Positions 10,303-18,207 of a DNA stretch of 64,000 bases are shown here, piece by piece; position 1 is the stretch's first letter, and each line of letters opens with the position of its first letter. A program made the position numbers and the translations under genes. A model generated the notes under the pieces. The model saw only the letters and a list, made by a program, of their open reading frames with translations. It searched no databases and was not told the origin of the DNA. Origin of the DNA: Shewanella inventionis (lineage in GTDB: Bacteria > Pseudomonadota > Gammaproteobacteria > Enterobacterales > Shewanellaceae); assembly GCF_014641855.1 (NCBI RefSeq), contig NZ_BMII01000004.1, positions 1 through 64,000 on the forward strand, given 5' to 3'.

Positions 10303-10584
10303 TTACAAATCAGCTTCTTTAAACTCGGCAATGGCCTCGCCTTTAAACTGCTTTTTCAATTCAGATTTAGACAGTTCATTGATGTTTCCACCAGATGCGA
10401 TGGTAAAGTGATCAGTTTGATTAAGTTTTCGAGCTTGATACATCATGACAACCTGTAACGTAGATTCACGTTGCTGTTCGGTTAACACGGTACCATCTTC
10501 CCATTTGCCAAGTTCAGTTGCAGACAACAAACGTTGGTACACTTCATCTGGCATTTCATCGATGACTTTATTGATATCGTTCAT
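10303..10584 (-). CDS. yeaC: YeaC family protein (DUF1315)
   Basis: A 93-residue soluble protein with the YeaC/DUF1315 pattern: PDEVYQRLLSATELGKWEDG, then LTEQQRESTLQVVMMYQAR, and a C-terminal K-x-x-F-x-G-E-x-I-A-x-F tail. Function is unknown across the family. The location beside sppA-ansA mirrors the E. coli neighbourhood, where yeaC lies not far from those genes, which supports the call. Its start overlaps the end of the upstream zinc-ribbon membrane gene by four bases, so the two form a coupled pair. Confidence 0.82.
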   Translation of the reverse strand: MNDINKVIDEMPDEVYQRLLSATELGKWEDGTVLTEQQRESTLQVVMMYQARKLNQTDHFTIASGGNINELSKSELKKQFKGEAIAEFKEADL

Positions 10585-10898
10585 ACTGATTTCCGTTTAT
10601 GTAACACAATTCTAATTCGAGTGATCAAGTAGCCTGTAAACCCTGTCACAAAGCTTGCTATTGCTATGTATAAGGTGACACCTTGAGCAGGCTCGCCGCC
10701 CCAAAACCATACAACGACACCCGCGATAAACAAGGTTAAATAGATAAAACTTTGATTCATCAAACTATTTGAACGCTCTATATGACTAATGACAGACAAA
10801 GATTGTGTGTTTCCAGTCAGATCAGTTTTACAATGCTGGCATTGCTTAGCCTGACTCGAAATACGTTTCTGACATTTAGGACATGCTACTAACGCCAT
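10581..10898 (-). CDS. Zinc-ribbon membrane protein
   Basis: A 105-residue protein. It has an N-terminal zinc ribbon (CPKC at 6-9, CQHC at 20-23), then two hydrophobic helices (about 50-68 and 75-95) ending in a basic tail. The ribbon resembles those of the DUF2116/zf-ribbon_3 type often found on small membrane proteins. It is upstream of and overlaps the YeaC family gene. Function unknown. Its plan matches the protein at 2484-2798, but I see no convincing sequence identity beyond the ribbon. Confidence 0.75.
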   Translation of the reverse strand: MALVACPKCQKRISSQAKQCQHCKTDLTGNTQSLSVISHIERSNSLMNQSFIYLTLFIAGVVVWFWGGEPAQGVTLYIAIASFVTGFTGYLITRIRIVLHKRKSV

Positions 10899-10930
10899 GT
10901 GAACATTTTCCTGCTTAAATTAACTGAATA

Positions 10931-12055
10931 CTACAAGCTATCAACTACAGCTAACATGGCTATAAGTGATGCTTCGCCTAGGTAAATACTGCGCTCTGGT
11001 GACCATCCCACAAATGGGTCTGACAAATTGGCATTGTCTTTAAATGGCATTTCTAATGTATTAGATAAACATGAGAAAGTATTAGCAACCCAATTTGAAC
11101 CCACGGTTAAATTTGCTTTACCTGGCTCGTCTTTATCGTAACCAAACTCAGTTTGGAAGTCTGCACTGGCAATGGTTAAGGCGCTCACAAATTGTTGTTG
11201 TAACGCTGCCATTTTATCAGTGTAGTTTGGTACCCCTTCGCATCCTGCTAAAAACACATAAGGTAAACCTTCATCACCGTGAACATCGTAAAATAGATCT
11301 ACGCCAGTTTGATGCATTTTGTTCACTACATAATACACTTCTGGGCTTTTTTCTAGGCTGGGTGTTTGCCATTCACGGTTTAAGTTTGTGCCCACGGCAT
11401 TGGTACGTAGGTGTCCACGTGCGCTTCCGTCTGGGTTCATATTAGGTACAACATAAAAATTTGCCTTGTCTAACAATGCCTTAGATGTTGGGCAGTCGCT
11501 ATCAAGTAATCGGTTTAATAGCCCTTCTACTAACCATTCAGCCATGGTTTCACCCGGATGCTGGCGAGCCGTAATCCAAATGTTTTTCTTGTCTGGGTTA
11601 CCATCTCCGATGTTAAGCAAGGTCATGTCACGACCATCTAAGGTTAAACCTAAATGCTCTAAACTGACTGCAGGATGAAGCTGGACTTCACTGATAAGAT
11701 CTAAATGACGTTCATAGCTGTATGGTGCAAAGTAAGCGATTTGTATTGCTTCGCAATCTAATTGTGCTTGGATCGTTAACACGCCATTTTCATATTTTGT
11801 TGGTAATCTAAACCACGTCGCGCGGTCGTAACTGGCTACTGCTTGATAGTCTTCCCATCCCTTTGGATAAGATGCGTTACCGGCATTGAGGATATTGAGG
11901 GTATATGTTTGACCGACCTCACCTTCTAAACGAAAATTAAACCACTGATAAAATTCATCACCAAAATCTGGACGAATAGCGAGTTGAATGTCGTCGTGTT
12001 TGTCGATATTAATGACGTTAATATTGCCACCGTCAAAGTTTGCACTGATCCGCAT
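10931..12055 (-). CDS. M14 family cytosolic carboxypeptidase-like zinc peptidase
   Basis: A 374-residue protein of the cytosolic carboxypeptidase (CCP/Nna1) branch of M14. An N-terminal beta-sandwich typical of the branch covers about residues 1-120 (WFNFRLEG, SYDRATWFRLP, IAYFAPYSYE). The catalytic domain follows, with zinc ligands in RQHPGETMAEW (His-x-x-Glu, about 165-168) and DVHGDE (about 260), substrate residues in NPDGSARGHLRTNAVGTNLNR, and the catalytic glutamate in NTLEMPFKD near 338. There is no signal peptide, so it is cytosolic. Bacterial members are of uncertain substrate; the eukaryotic ones remove glutamates from proteins. Confidence 0.88.
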   Translation of the reverse strand: MRISANFDGGNINVINIDKHDDIQLAIRPDFGDEFYQWFNFRLEGEVGQTYTLNILNAGNASYPKGWEDYQAVASYDRATWFRLPTKYENGVLTIQAQLDCEAIQIAYFAPYSYERHLDLISEVQLHPAVSLEHLGLTLDGRDMTLLNIGDGNPDKKNIWITARQHPGETMAEWLVEGLLNRLLDSDCPTSKALLDKANFYVVPNMNPDGSARGHLRTNAVGTNLNREWQTPSLEKSPEVYYVVNKMHQTGVDLFYDVHGDEGLPYVFLAGCEGVPNYTDKMAALQQQFVSALTIASADFQTEFGYDKDEPGKANLTVGSNWVANTFSCLSNTLEMPFKDNANLSDPFVGWSPERSIYLGEASLIAMLAVVDSL

Positions 12056-12349
12056 TAGGACGTTCCTTTAATTAGCTTACGCTTATATTTATCCTGAACT
12101 CGGGATAAGGGATGACATTATGCTATTGAAAACAGCATGTTTACCCACATCAATTTCAAACGTGTTATTTGTTTGCTAATAAAACAAATAGACTCACCAA
12201 TAGTTGAGCTATGGTTAGTCAATTCAGCGTTGTTAACAGGCAAAGGGCTGTTTGAAAGGTGTTTATATACCGTGCTCAAGTTACTTAGGCATTTATATGC
12301 CTTATTTTATGCGCCATAGCTTATCAAATGCGGCTATTACTGTGAACCT
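12056..12349. other. Gene-free stretch, 294 bases
   Basis: It separates the carboxypeptidase start from the response-regulator stop. A 60-codon plus-strand frame is present but has no ribosome site or recognisable product. I see no clear terminator or RNA. Confidence 0.5.
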
Positions 12350-13009
12350 TTAAAAGCTAAAGCTGTAACCCTGCCCGCGTACGGTATTTATCAATTCACG
12401 TGGTAAATTACCTTGTGCAAGCTTACGTCTAGTATTGCTGATATGCATATCAAGATTACGGTCAAATCGGCCTAGTTCTTTGTGTAACACCCGTTGCTGT
12501 AATTCTGCTTTGGTTACCACTTTACCTTTATGTTCAAAAAGGTATTTAAACAGGCGATACTCTGTTTGAGTCAACACTAATGACTTATCAACTAAATGGA
12601 CAGTATAGTCAGTATCATCAAAACTAATTTGCTCGCAGAAGGTATCGTTTAAAGGCGGTTGTGATCGTCGTTTAAGCACATTGAGACGCAGTTGTAACTC
12701 ACGAACATTCACCGGGTGGCTAAGATAATCATCTGCACCAAGTTCGAGTGCATTAATGCGTTCAAGTTCATTATTGGCATCTGCAATCACGATAACAGGT
12801 GTTGGCGCCTTTCTGGCCACTAAAAGCCAAAACGAATCCATTTTGGGGACGGCAAAATCGAGTAAAATGGCGTCTAGAGTTAACGTTTCCATTTTTATCA
12901 AGGCATCGAACGCATTATTAACATGATGCACACAATAACCTTGTGCCGTTAATTGATAGAATAGTTTATTAGTTGCAGAGTTTAATTCAATTAATAGGAT
13001 ATGTTTCAT
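12350..13009 (-). CDS. OmpR-family response regulator, orphan and atypical
   Basis: A 219-residue regulator: receiver domain at about 1-115 and OmpR/PhoB winged-helix DNA-binding domain at about 130-218 (TQTEYRLFKYLFEHKGKVV, then INTVRGQGYSF). The phosphoacceptor Asp51 is present in LLDFAVP. Other receiver residues are changed: the acidic pair near 8-9 is Glu-Leu, the switch Thr/Ser is Ala76, and the invariant Lys is His98 in YLSHPV. No histidine kinase lies nearby. It may act without normal phosphorylation. The start is put at ATG 13009; a GTG at 13021 would add four residues. Confidence 0.85.
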   Translation of the reverse strand: MKHILLIELNSATNKLFYQLTAQGYCVHHVNNAFDALIKMETLTLDAILLDFAVPKMDSFWLLVARKAPTPVIVIADANNELERINALELGADDYLSHPVNVRELQLRLNVLKRRSQPPLNDTFCEQISFDDTDYTVHLVDKSLVLTQTEYRLFKYLFEHKGKVVTKAELQQRVLHKELGRFDRNLDMHISNTRRKLAQGNLPRELINTVRGQGYSFSF

Positions 13010-13110
13010 ACACAAAACCACTTAATGATAACGATTTCTATTTAGATTATCACATCTATTCGTGGCTGACTATGTTGAGATATCACATTAATATTAACTT
13101 TTTAAAAAGC

Positions 13111-13142
13111 AAAAAAATGGCCCGATCGTAATCAGGCCATTT
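13111..13142 (-). terminator. Terminator of the DUF885 lipoprotein gene
   Basis: Stem AAATGGCC / GGCCATTT with a 12-base loop, followed on the minus strand by a T-run (plus-strand AAAAAAA at 13111-13117), 26 bases past the stop. Confidence 0.85.
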
Positions 13143-13167
13143 GCAGCAATTGATGGTGATAACAGAA

Positions 13168-14967
13168 TTACTTTTCTGTCATTAATTGCTTAATAAATTT
13201 AACTGGTGCACTGCCATAACTTAAAAATGTTTCATGGAATTGCTTTAAGTCAAAATCATCGCCCAGTAGTGCTTTTTGCTGTTCACGAAAATCATAAATT
13301 TCACGGTAACCTGCATAATAACTGGTTAACTGAACCTGGCTTAATGTTGCACGGCGCCATTTACCTTCAGCTTCTGCACGTTGCTGAAATGCTTCGTTTT
13401 CAAGTAGGCTTATCACCTCTTGCTCACCCATGCCTTTAACCTGAATGCTGTAATCTAGGATGGTGTTACAAATCACTCGTAGGTTCCACTTGTAATACAT
13501 TAACCACATTTCAGGCTCAAAATTACCGTAGCCCTCTTCTAGCATCATTCGCTCAGTGTAAACCGCCCAGCCTTCAATCATGGCACCATTGCCAAATAAA
13601 CTTTTCACTAAACTCGGTGACTGGTTTGAATAAACAAGTTGGGTGTAGTGGCCAGGAATAGCCTCGTGAATATTCAGTACTTGTAAAATCCAATGATTGT
13701 ACTCACGTAAATAGCTTTCGGCTGACTCATCGCTCATGCTATCTAGAGGCGACACGTTATAGTAGGTATTGCCGCCTTGATCATATGGCCCAGGAGCACT
13801 GATAGATGCGCCAGCAAACCCACGCATGTATTCTGGGGTTTCACGTACTATTAACGGTTTATTAGGATCTAGCGTGACAAGCTGTTTGTCGTTAACGAAC
13901 TGAATCAGCTCTGGGATCTGTTGACGCACTTCTGCTACGAAATCTTCGCGCTTAACATGCTTAGCTGATAACACATCAATTAATTGTCGAATGGCCACTT
14001 TGTCATCGGTTGGCTTTGGCGTGTTAATGTATTTAGACCAAATTTGTGTGGTAATTTTGGCCATTTCTTGTTGGATTTGGTTTTTGTCTGCGATTGCTTT
14101 TTCATATAACTGTTTAGCGGTCATACCCGATTGAATATCAAAAGCAAATTTTTCTTCGTATAAGGTTTCACCAATACGAAAATCACGCGCGCCATCTTTG
14201 GTCAGTTTTACTTCAAGCTCACTCAGCCAGTCAATATGTTGAGTAATGGCGGCTTTTGCGGCATCAAATCGTTCGGTAAACAAGGCTTTTTGTTCAGCCG
14301 TTAAACCTGAGTCTGCCACTTGCTTTGCTAATGCATCAGATAATACCGAAAACGCACCTTGGTTTTGCATAATGGCAAGTTGCGTGTGTTCTAACGTTGG
14401 GTCGCTTATGTTTGCTCTGGCGGCCTCATAATAGGCCGGCACATTTTCAAGGCGCGCAATAACAGAGGTTAATCGCTCATCAAGCGGTGCAAAATCTTCA
14501 TTAATAATTTGTGCAAAACCTCCAGCAACATTGTAGTTTGATGGATCCCATTGCCAGCTTTTAAAACTGTGTATATCCCATTTCATTGATTCGGCTAAAT
14601 TACTAAGCAATTTATAGTCAATTTGTTCATTGGGAGACAATGTCAGTGGATCAAACTGGGCTAAGGCGGTTTGCTGTTTGTCGACAAAAGCTAACGTCTT
14701 GTCACGGCTTTGTTTGTTGGGGATCTCTAAATATCCATCGTTAACATGTTTACCACTGTAGAGTGCCCATGTTGGCGACAATTGCCAGAGCTCATCAATA
14801 AACTGTTGAGAGTATTCACCAAAGTTAACTTTTTCGGCACCTAAAGGTGTGGCAGCCTCTTTTGCCGCTGTGGTTTGTTCAGTTGCGACACTCGCTTGAT
14901 TGTCACTACAGCCGAGCAAACTTGTAAGCGCAAAAGAAATGGCCAAAGGCAATAATGCTTTCTTCAT
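13168..14967 (-). CDS. DUF885 family lipoprotein, predicted zinc peptidase
   Basis: A 599-residue secreted lipoprotein. The N-terminus is a lipoprotein signal (MKKALLPLAISF, lipobox LLGC with Cys20). The rest matches the DUF885 family, including the zinc-binding HEAIPGHY motif (H-E-x-x-x-H) at roughly 430, then GWAVYTERMMLEEGYG, a block in which the downstream glutamate would complete the metal site. AGGGA lies eight bases before the ATG. It is monocistronic with its own terminator. Members are predicted metallopeptidases of the cell envelope; the substrate is not known. Confidence 0.88.
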   Translation of the reverse strand: MKKALLPLAISFALTSLLGCSDNQASVATEQTTAAKEAATPLGAEKVNFGEYSQQFIDELWQLSPTWALYSGKHVNDGYLEIPNKQSRDKTLAFVDKQQTALAQFDPLTLSPNEQIDYKLLSNLAESMKWDIHSFKSWQWDPSNYNVAGGFAQIINEDFAPLDERLTSVIARLENVPAYYEAARANISDPTLEHTQLAIMQNQGAFSVLSDALAKQVADSGLTAEQKALFTERFDAAKAAITQHIDWLSELEVKLTKDGARDFRIGETLYEEKFAFDIQSGMTAKQLYEKAIADKNQIQQEMAKITTQIWSKYINTPKPTDDKVAIRQLIDVLSAKHVKREDFVAEVRQQIPELIQFVNDKQLVTLDPNKPLIVRETPEYMRGFAGASISAPGPYDQGGNTYYNVSPLDSMSDESAESYLREYNHWILQVLNIHEAIPGHYTQLVYSNQSPSLVKSLFGNGAMIEGWAVYTERMMLEEGYGNFEPEMWLMYYKWNLRVICNTILDYSIQVKGMGEQEVISLLENEAFQQRAEAEGKWRRATLSQVQLTSYYAGYREIYDFREQQKALLGDDFDLKQFHETFLSYGSAPVKFIKQLMTEK

Positions 14968-15213
14968 TTTATGTCCCTAAATTTATCGTTCTTGTTTTTG
15001 ATTGGTATGCACATAGTTAAGCATGCCCGCTGATTTTTTGCAGCCACTTGACACCTTTTGTGACACAAAAAATGCCTTTAAGAGCAGGCAATGCTGAAGC
15101 GTCACTGGGCACGCCTTAATTCATCATGATATGACAATAAAAGGTGTGGACCTAAGGCCTGCTAAGTTAATGGTAGAAGATGTGTGCCAGACTATGCAGC
15201 TAGAAACAAGCAT

Positions 15214-15240
15214 GGCTTAAGCGCATACCGCGCTTAAGTC
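15214..15240. other. Hairpin downstream of rhlE
   Basis: Perfect nine-base arms CTTAAGCGC (15216-15224) and GCGCTTAAG (15230-15238) around a five-base loop, 16 bases beyond the rhlE stop. On the minus strand there is no T-run after it, so it is at best a weak terminator or an mRNA 3' stabiliser. The rest of 14968-15253 shows nothing I can name. Confidence 0.4.
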
Positions 15241-15253
15241 ATGAATAAGATTG

Positions 15254-16570
15254 TTATAGATTCCAAGGGTTAGGCTTTGGCCCTTTTTTTATGGGTGCTT
15301 TTTGTGTTTTTGCTTTTCTAAAATCAGTATTGTCGCCTTTAGATTTACCTACACTTAAGGTTGGCCTTTCATCTTGAGTTTTCGGTTTATTTTGCCTGCT
15401 TTTAGGCACGTAATTGAGGATAGACTCAGGCACAGGTTTGCTTGGCTCAAACCCTTCAATCACTTTACGCTCGAGCAAATGCCCTAATCGGCTTTCAATC
15501 ATACACAGGTTTTTAAAATCATCTTTGGAAACAAACGATATTGCCTCACCACTCGCCCCTGCTCTACCTGTACGTCCAATGCGATGAATGTAATCATCGG
15601 CAGGATACGGCAGGTCGTAGTTGATAACCCGGGACAGATCGTCAATATCGATACCACGAGACGCTATGCCTGTTGCGACAAGATACTGAATTTTACCCGA
15701 TTTAAAATCAGCTAAAATTTGTTCGCGTACTGGCTGGCTGCGGCCACTGTGAATACACTCGGCTTCAATATCGCGCTTTTCTAATTGGCTGACTAGTTTG
15801 GCGGCGCCTTGCTTGGTTTCAATAAATATCAGCGCTTGATCCCAGGCTTGGGTTTTGATCAAATGACTTAATAAAGCTGATTTTTTGTCTTTGTCGACCG
15901 TTGTGATCCATTGGTCAATCTTGGGAGCAGCGCTTTTATCGGCAATCAAAGAAATTTCAACCGGACGGTGTATGGCCGTTTTAGCCAGAGCGCGCACCTG
16001 ATTTGATAATGTAGCAGAAAACAACAAGCTTTGGCGATCTGATGGCAGTTTATCGATGATTTTATTGATGTCTTCAATAAAGCCCATGTCTAGCATGCGG
16101 TCAGCTTCATCAAGCACTAACACTTCTAGCTCGTCAAAATGCACTGCGCGCTGGGTGTATAAATCCAGTAAACGCCCAGGTGTAGCAACTAAAATATCAA
16201 CCCCATCAATAAGCGCTTGTTTTTGCGGCTTGTCGTCAACACCGCCATAAACCACAAATGAGGTCACGCCAACATATTTAGCATAGGCAATTATGTTGCT
16301 TTGTACTTGTACGGCTAGCTCTCGGGTAGGCGTTAAAATTAGGGCGCGAATACGCTTTTTACGTTCAGCTTGCGTGTCAGCTAAACGCTCTAATATTGGC
16401 AGCACAAAACTGGCGGTTTTACCGGTACCGGTTTGCGCGGCGGCAAGCAGGTTTTTACCTTGTAAAATGACCGGAATGGTTTGTTGTTGAATTGGGGTTG
16501 GGTTGCTGTAACTCACTTCAGCTAAGGCGTTGACAATAGTGTCACGTAATCCAAGTGTCGAAAATGGCAT
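15254..16570 (-). CDS. rhlE: DEAD-box RNA helicase, RhlE type
   Basis: A 438-residue ATP-dependent RNA helicase read from ATG 16570, where the product starts MPFSTLGL as RhlE proteins do. A farther upstream ATG (16636) would prepend 22 hydrophobic residues with no homology. Motifs in order: Q motif PTPIQQQ, I AQTGTGKT, Ia PTRELA, GG, Ib TPGR, II DEAD (about 150), III SAT, IV IFIET, V ATGIASRGID and VI HRIGRTGRAG. The C-terminal tail is basic and disordered. It acts in RNA remodelling such as rRNA maturation or mRNA decay. Assignment among RhlE paralogues is by sequence feel. Confidence 0.88.
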   Translation of the reverse strand: MPFSTLGLRDTIVNALAEVSYSNPTPIQQQTIPVILQGKNLLAAAQTGTGKTASFVLPILERLADTQAERKKRIRALILTPTRELAVQVQSNIIAYAKYVGVTSFVVYGGVDDKPQKQALIDGVDILVATPGRLLDLYTQRAVHFDELEVLVLDEADRMLDMGFIEDINKIIDKLPSDRQSLLFSATLSNQVRALAKTAIHRPVEISLIADKSAAPKIDQWITTVDKDKKSALLSHLIKTQAWDQALIFIETKQGAAKLVSQLEKRDIEAECIHSGRSQPVREQILADFKSGKIQYLVATGIASRGIDIDDLSRVINYDLPYPADDYIHRIGRTGRAGASGEAISFVSKDDFKNLCMIESRLGHLLERKVIEGFEPSKPVPESILNYVPKSRQNKPKTQDERPTLSVGKSKGDNTDFRKAKTQKAPIKKGPKPNPWNL

Positions 16571-16728
16571 GAAATGAGTACTCAATATTAAAAAAAATAA
16601 ACCAAATAAAAGCGTGCGGGTAAGTATAGCATTCACTCACAGGTCAATACACTTGATACCAATCAGCAATCTGTGATCACTTATTTATCCTATTGGTATG
16701 AATGACATTGAGAGTGGATAACAGAAAT

Positions 16729-16760
16729 AAAAAAAGACGCCCAAGGACGTCTTTTTTTAT
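16729..16760 (-). terminator. Terminator of the tRNA-Ser gene
   Basis: AAAAAAAGACG and CGTCTTTTTTT arms around an eight-base loop, immediately after the tRNA 3' end on the minus strand. Confidence 0.8.
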
Positions 16761-16763
16761 ATT

Positions 16764-16853
16764 TGGCGGTGAGCGAGAGATTCGAACTCTCGTTAGGGAT
16801 TAACCTAAACACACTTTCCAGGCGTGCGCCTTCAGCCACTCAGCCAGCTCACC
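16764..16853 (-). tRNA. tRNA-Ser (GGA)
   Basis: Ninety bases including an encoded CCA. The acceptor stem GGTGAGC pairs with GCTCACC. The anticodon loop CTGGAAAG gives anticodon GGA. The variable arm is long, as in class II tRNAs. The T-loop has GTTCGAATC. Confidence 0.95.
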
Positions 16854-17097
16854 AATTTTGCGGAGTTAAATACGTTTTGTACATAATTCCAAATATTGCT
16901 GTGTTTACTGTGTTGTAGAGCAATTAAAAATCACGTCTACTTAGTGTTCAGTAAACCATCATTACCGCTTATGAATAAAAAAATAACCAGTGGTAATGCT
17001 AATCGTGGCGTACTTTACGCAAATGCCGATAGCGGGTCAAGCTAAATCACCCCACTATCAAACGTTTGCACAAATGCTCGACAACTTACGACCATTT

Positions 17098-17730
17098 CTA
17101 TCCAATAAGCGTTGGAAATAAGCCCTTTACCCCTGCTGAGATAACTTCAATACCGAGAGACAACATTAATAACCCCATTAAACGAGTAATCACGTTAATG
17201 CCGGTTTTGCCCAAAAATTTAAACAGCATTGGCGCCATGCGAAATAATCCCCAGCTCACTAAACCTAAAGTGACAATGGTTAAAAACATCCCGATGAAGT
17301 TAACCATTTGGTTGTGCTCAGCCGCAAACACAATCACCGAACTAATGGCACCGGGGCCCGCCATTAAAGGCAACGCTAAGGGCACCACAGCAACAGATTC
17401 CATTGCCGATGCTTCACGGTCTTCTTCTTGGTTGCGTTTAACTTCACTGATTTTACCTTGCAACATCGACATTGCGATAATGCAAATCAAGCTACCACCA
17501 GCAATGCGAAATGCTGATAGCGAAATACTAAACATGCTTAAAATATGCTGGCCAGCAATCATAGTCACTAATAGGATCACCACCACGGCAAAGTTTGCTA
17601 CCCGGTTAGTGTGTTCACGCTCTACTGCTGTTTGATGGCTAGTTAAACTCACAAATACAGGCAATAACCCTACCGGATTAATGATCGCTAACAGCCCTAA
17701 GAAGAACTTGGTATAAAGCATAAAATCCAC
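17098..17730 (-). CDS. MarC family integral membrane protein
   Basis: A 210-residue protein with six hydrophobic segments, full length for the MarC/YchE/YhgN family. Typical blocks are FLGLLAIINPVGLLPVF at the N-terminus, FRIAGGSLICIIAM, VPLALPLMAGPGAIS in the middle and ITRLMGLLMLSLGIEVI near the end. The start is a GTG at 17730 with GAGGG eight bases upstream; the next ATG at 17721 is too far from that site. Family members sit in the inner membrane; despite the name, a role in multiple antibiotic resistance was not upheld for MarC, and the transported substrate is unknown. Confidence 0.9.
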   Translation of the reverse strand: MDFMLYTKFFLGLLAIINPVGLLPVFVSLTSHQTAVEREHTNRVANFAVVVILLVTMIAGQHILSMFSISLSAFRIAGGSLICIIAMSMLQGKISEVKRNQEEDREASAMESVAVVPLALPLMAGPGAISSVIVFAAEHNQMVNFIGMFLTIVTLGLVSWGLFRMAPMLFKFLGKTGINVITRLMGLLMLSLGIEVISAGVKGLFPTLIG

Positions 17731-18113
17731 TAACTGTACCCTCTTGATATGACCTGAATTAACGCTCGTTTCTGAGCGCGCTAATGTAGCTGAAACCCCC
17801 TAGTTTACATAATGAGATTTTTTGTTATTTCAACGCCACTTTGCCCTATAAAATCTAATCCGAATAACAGTAAAGAGTATCATTGGTGAGATCAAAGTGA
17901 TTTTTATCATCATATTTTTGCGTAATTATATTTCACAATTAACAATCTTGCCGTGTTTATATGGCCTTATTGCACAATGAGCGCTGAACATTTATACAAA
18001 GCCGCTTGGTTTTTGATAATTTAGTTAACACATTTGTATGTTTGCAATACAGCTTGCCATTGAGCATAAAACAACCATGATGAAAATTACTAACGTTAAG
18101 GTAAGCTGAAGGC
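17731..18113. other. Gene-free AT-rich stretch
   Basis: About 380 bases between the MarC gene start and the S9 peptidase terminator. A 61-codon minus-strand frame at 17957-18142 has no ribosome site, no recognisable product and runs into the terminator, so I do not call it. Only the promoter of the MarC gene is expected here. Confidence 0.5.
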
Positions 18114-18149
18114 AAAAAAAGAGATGCCACCTTAAGTGACATCTCTTAT
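18114..18149 (-). terminator. Terminator of the S9 peptidase gene
   Basis: Arms AGAGATG and CATCTCT around an internal CCAC...GTGA-type pairing, followed on the minus strand by seven T, 59 bases after the stop. Confidence 0.85.
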
Positions 18150-18207
18150 TACTTGGGTCATACCAAGCAAGTGGTTTTTACCTTAACCCGTTAACTCGTC
18201 ATTACCA

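Noticed and set aside
12137..12319. A 60-codon plus-strand frame between carboxypeptidase and response-regulator genes
   Set aside because: No ribosome site or family resemblance; its length is expected by chance in AT-rich DNA.
16571..16636. An N-terminal membrane signal on RhlE (22 extra hydrophobic residues)
   Set aside because: RhlE proteins start at MPFSTLGL-like sequence; the extension is upstream DNA read from a farther ATG.
17957..18142. A 61-codon minus-strand frame
   Set aside because: No ribosome site; it overlaps the S9 peptidase terminator and its product looks like random sequence.
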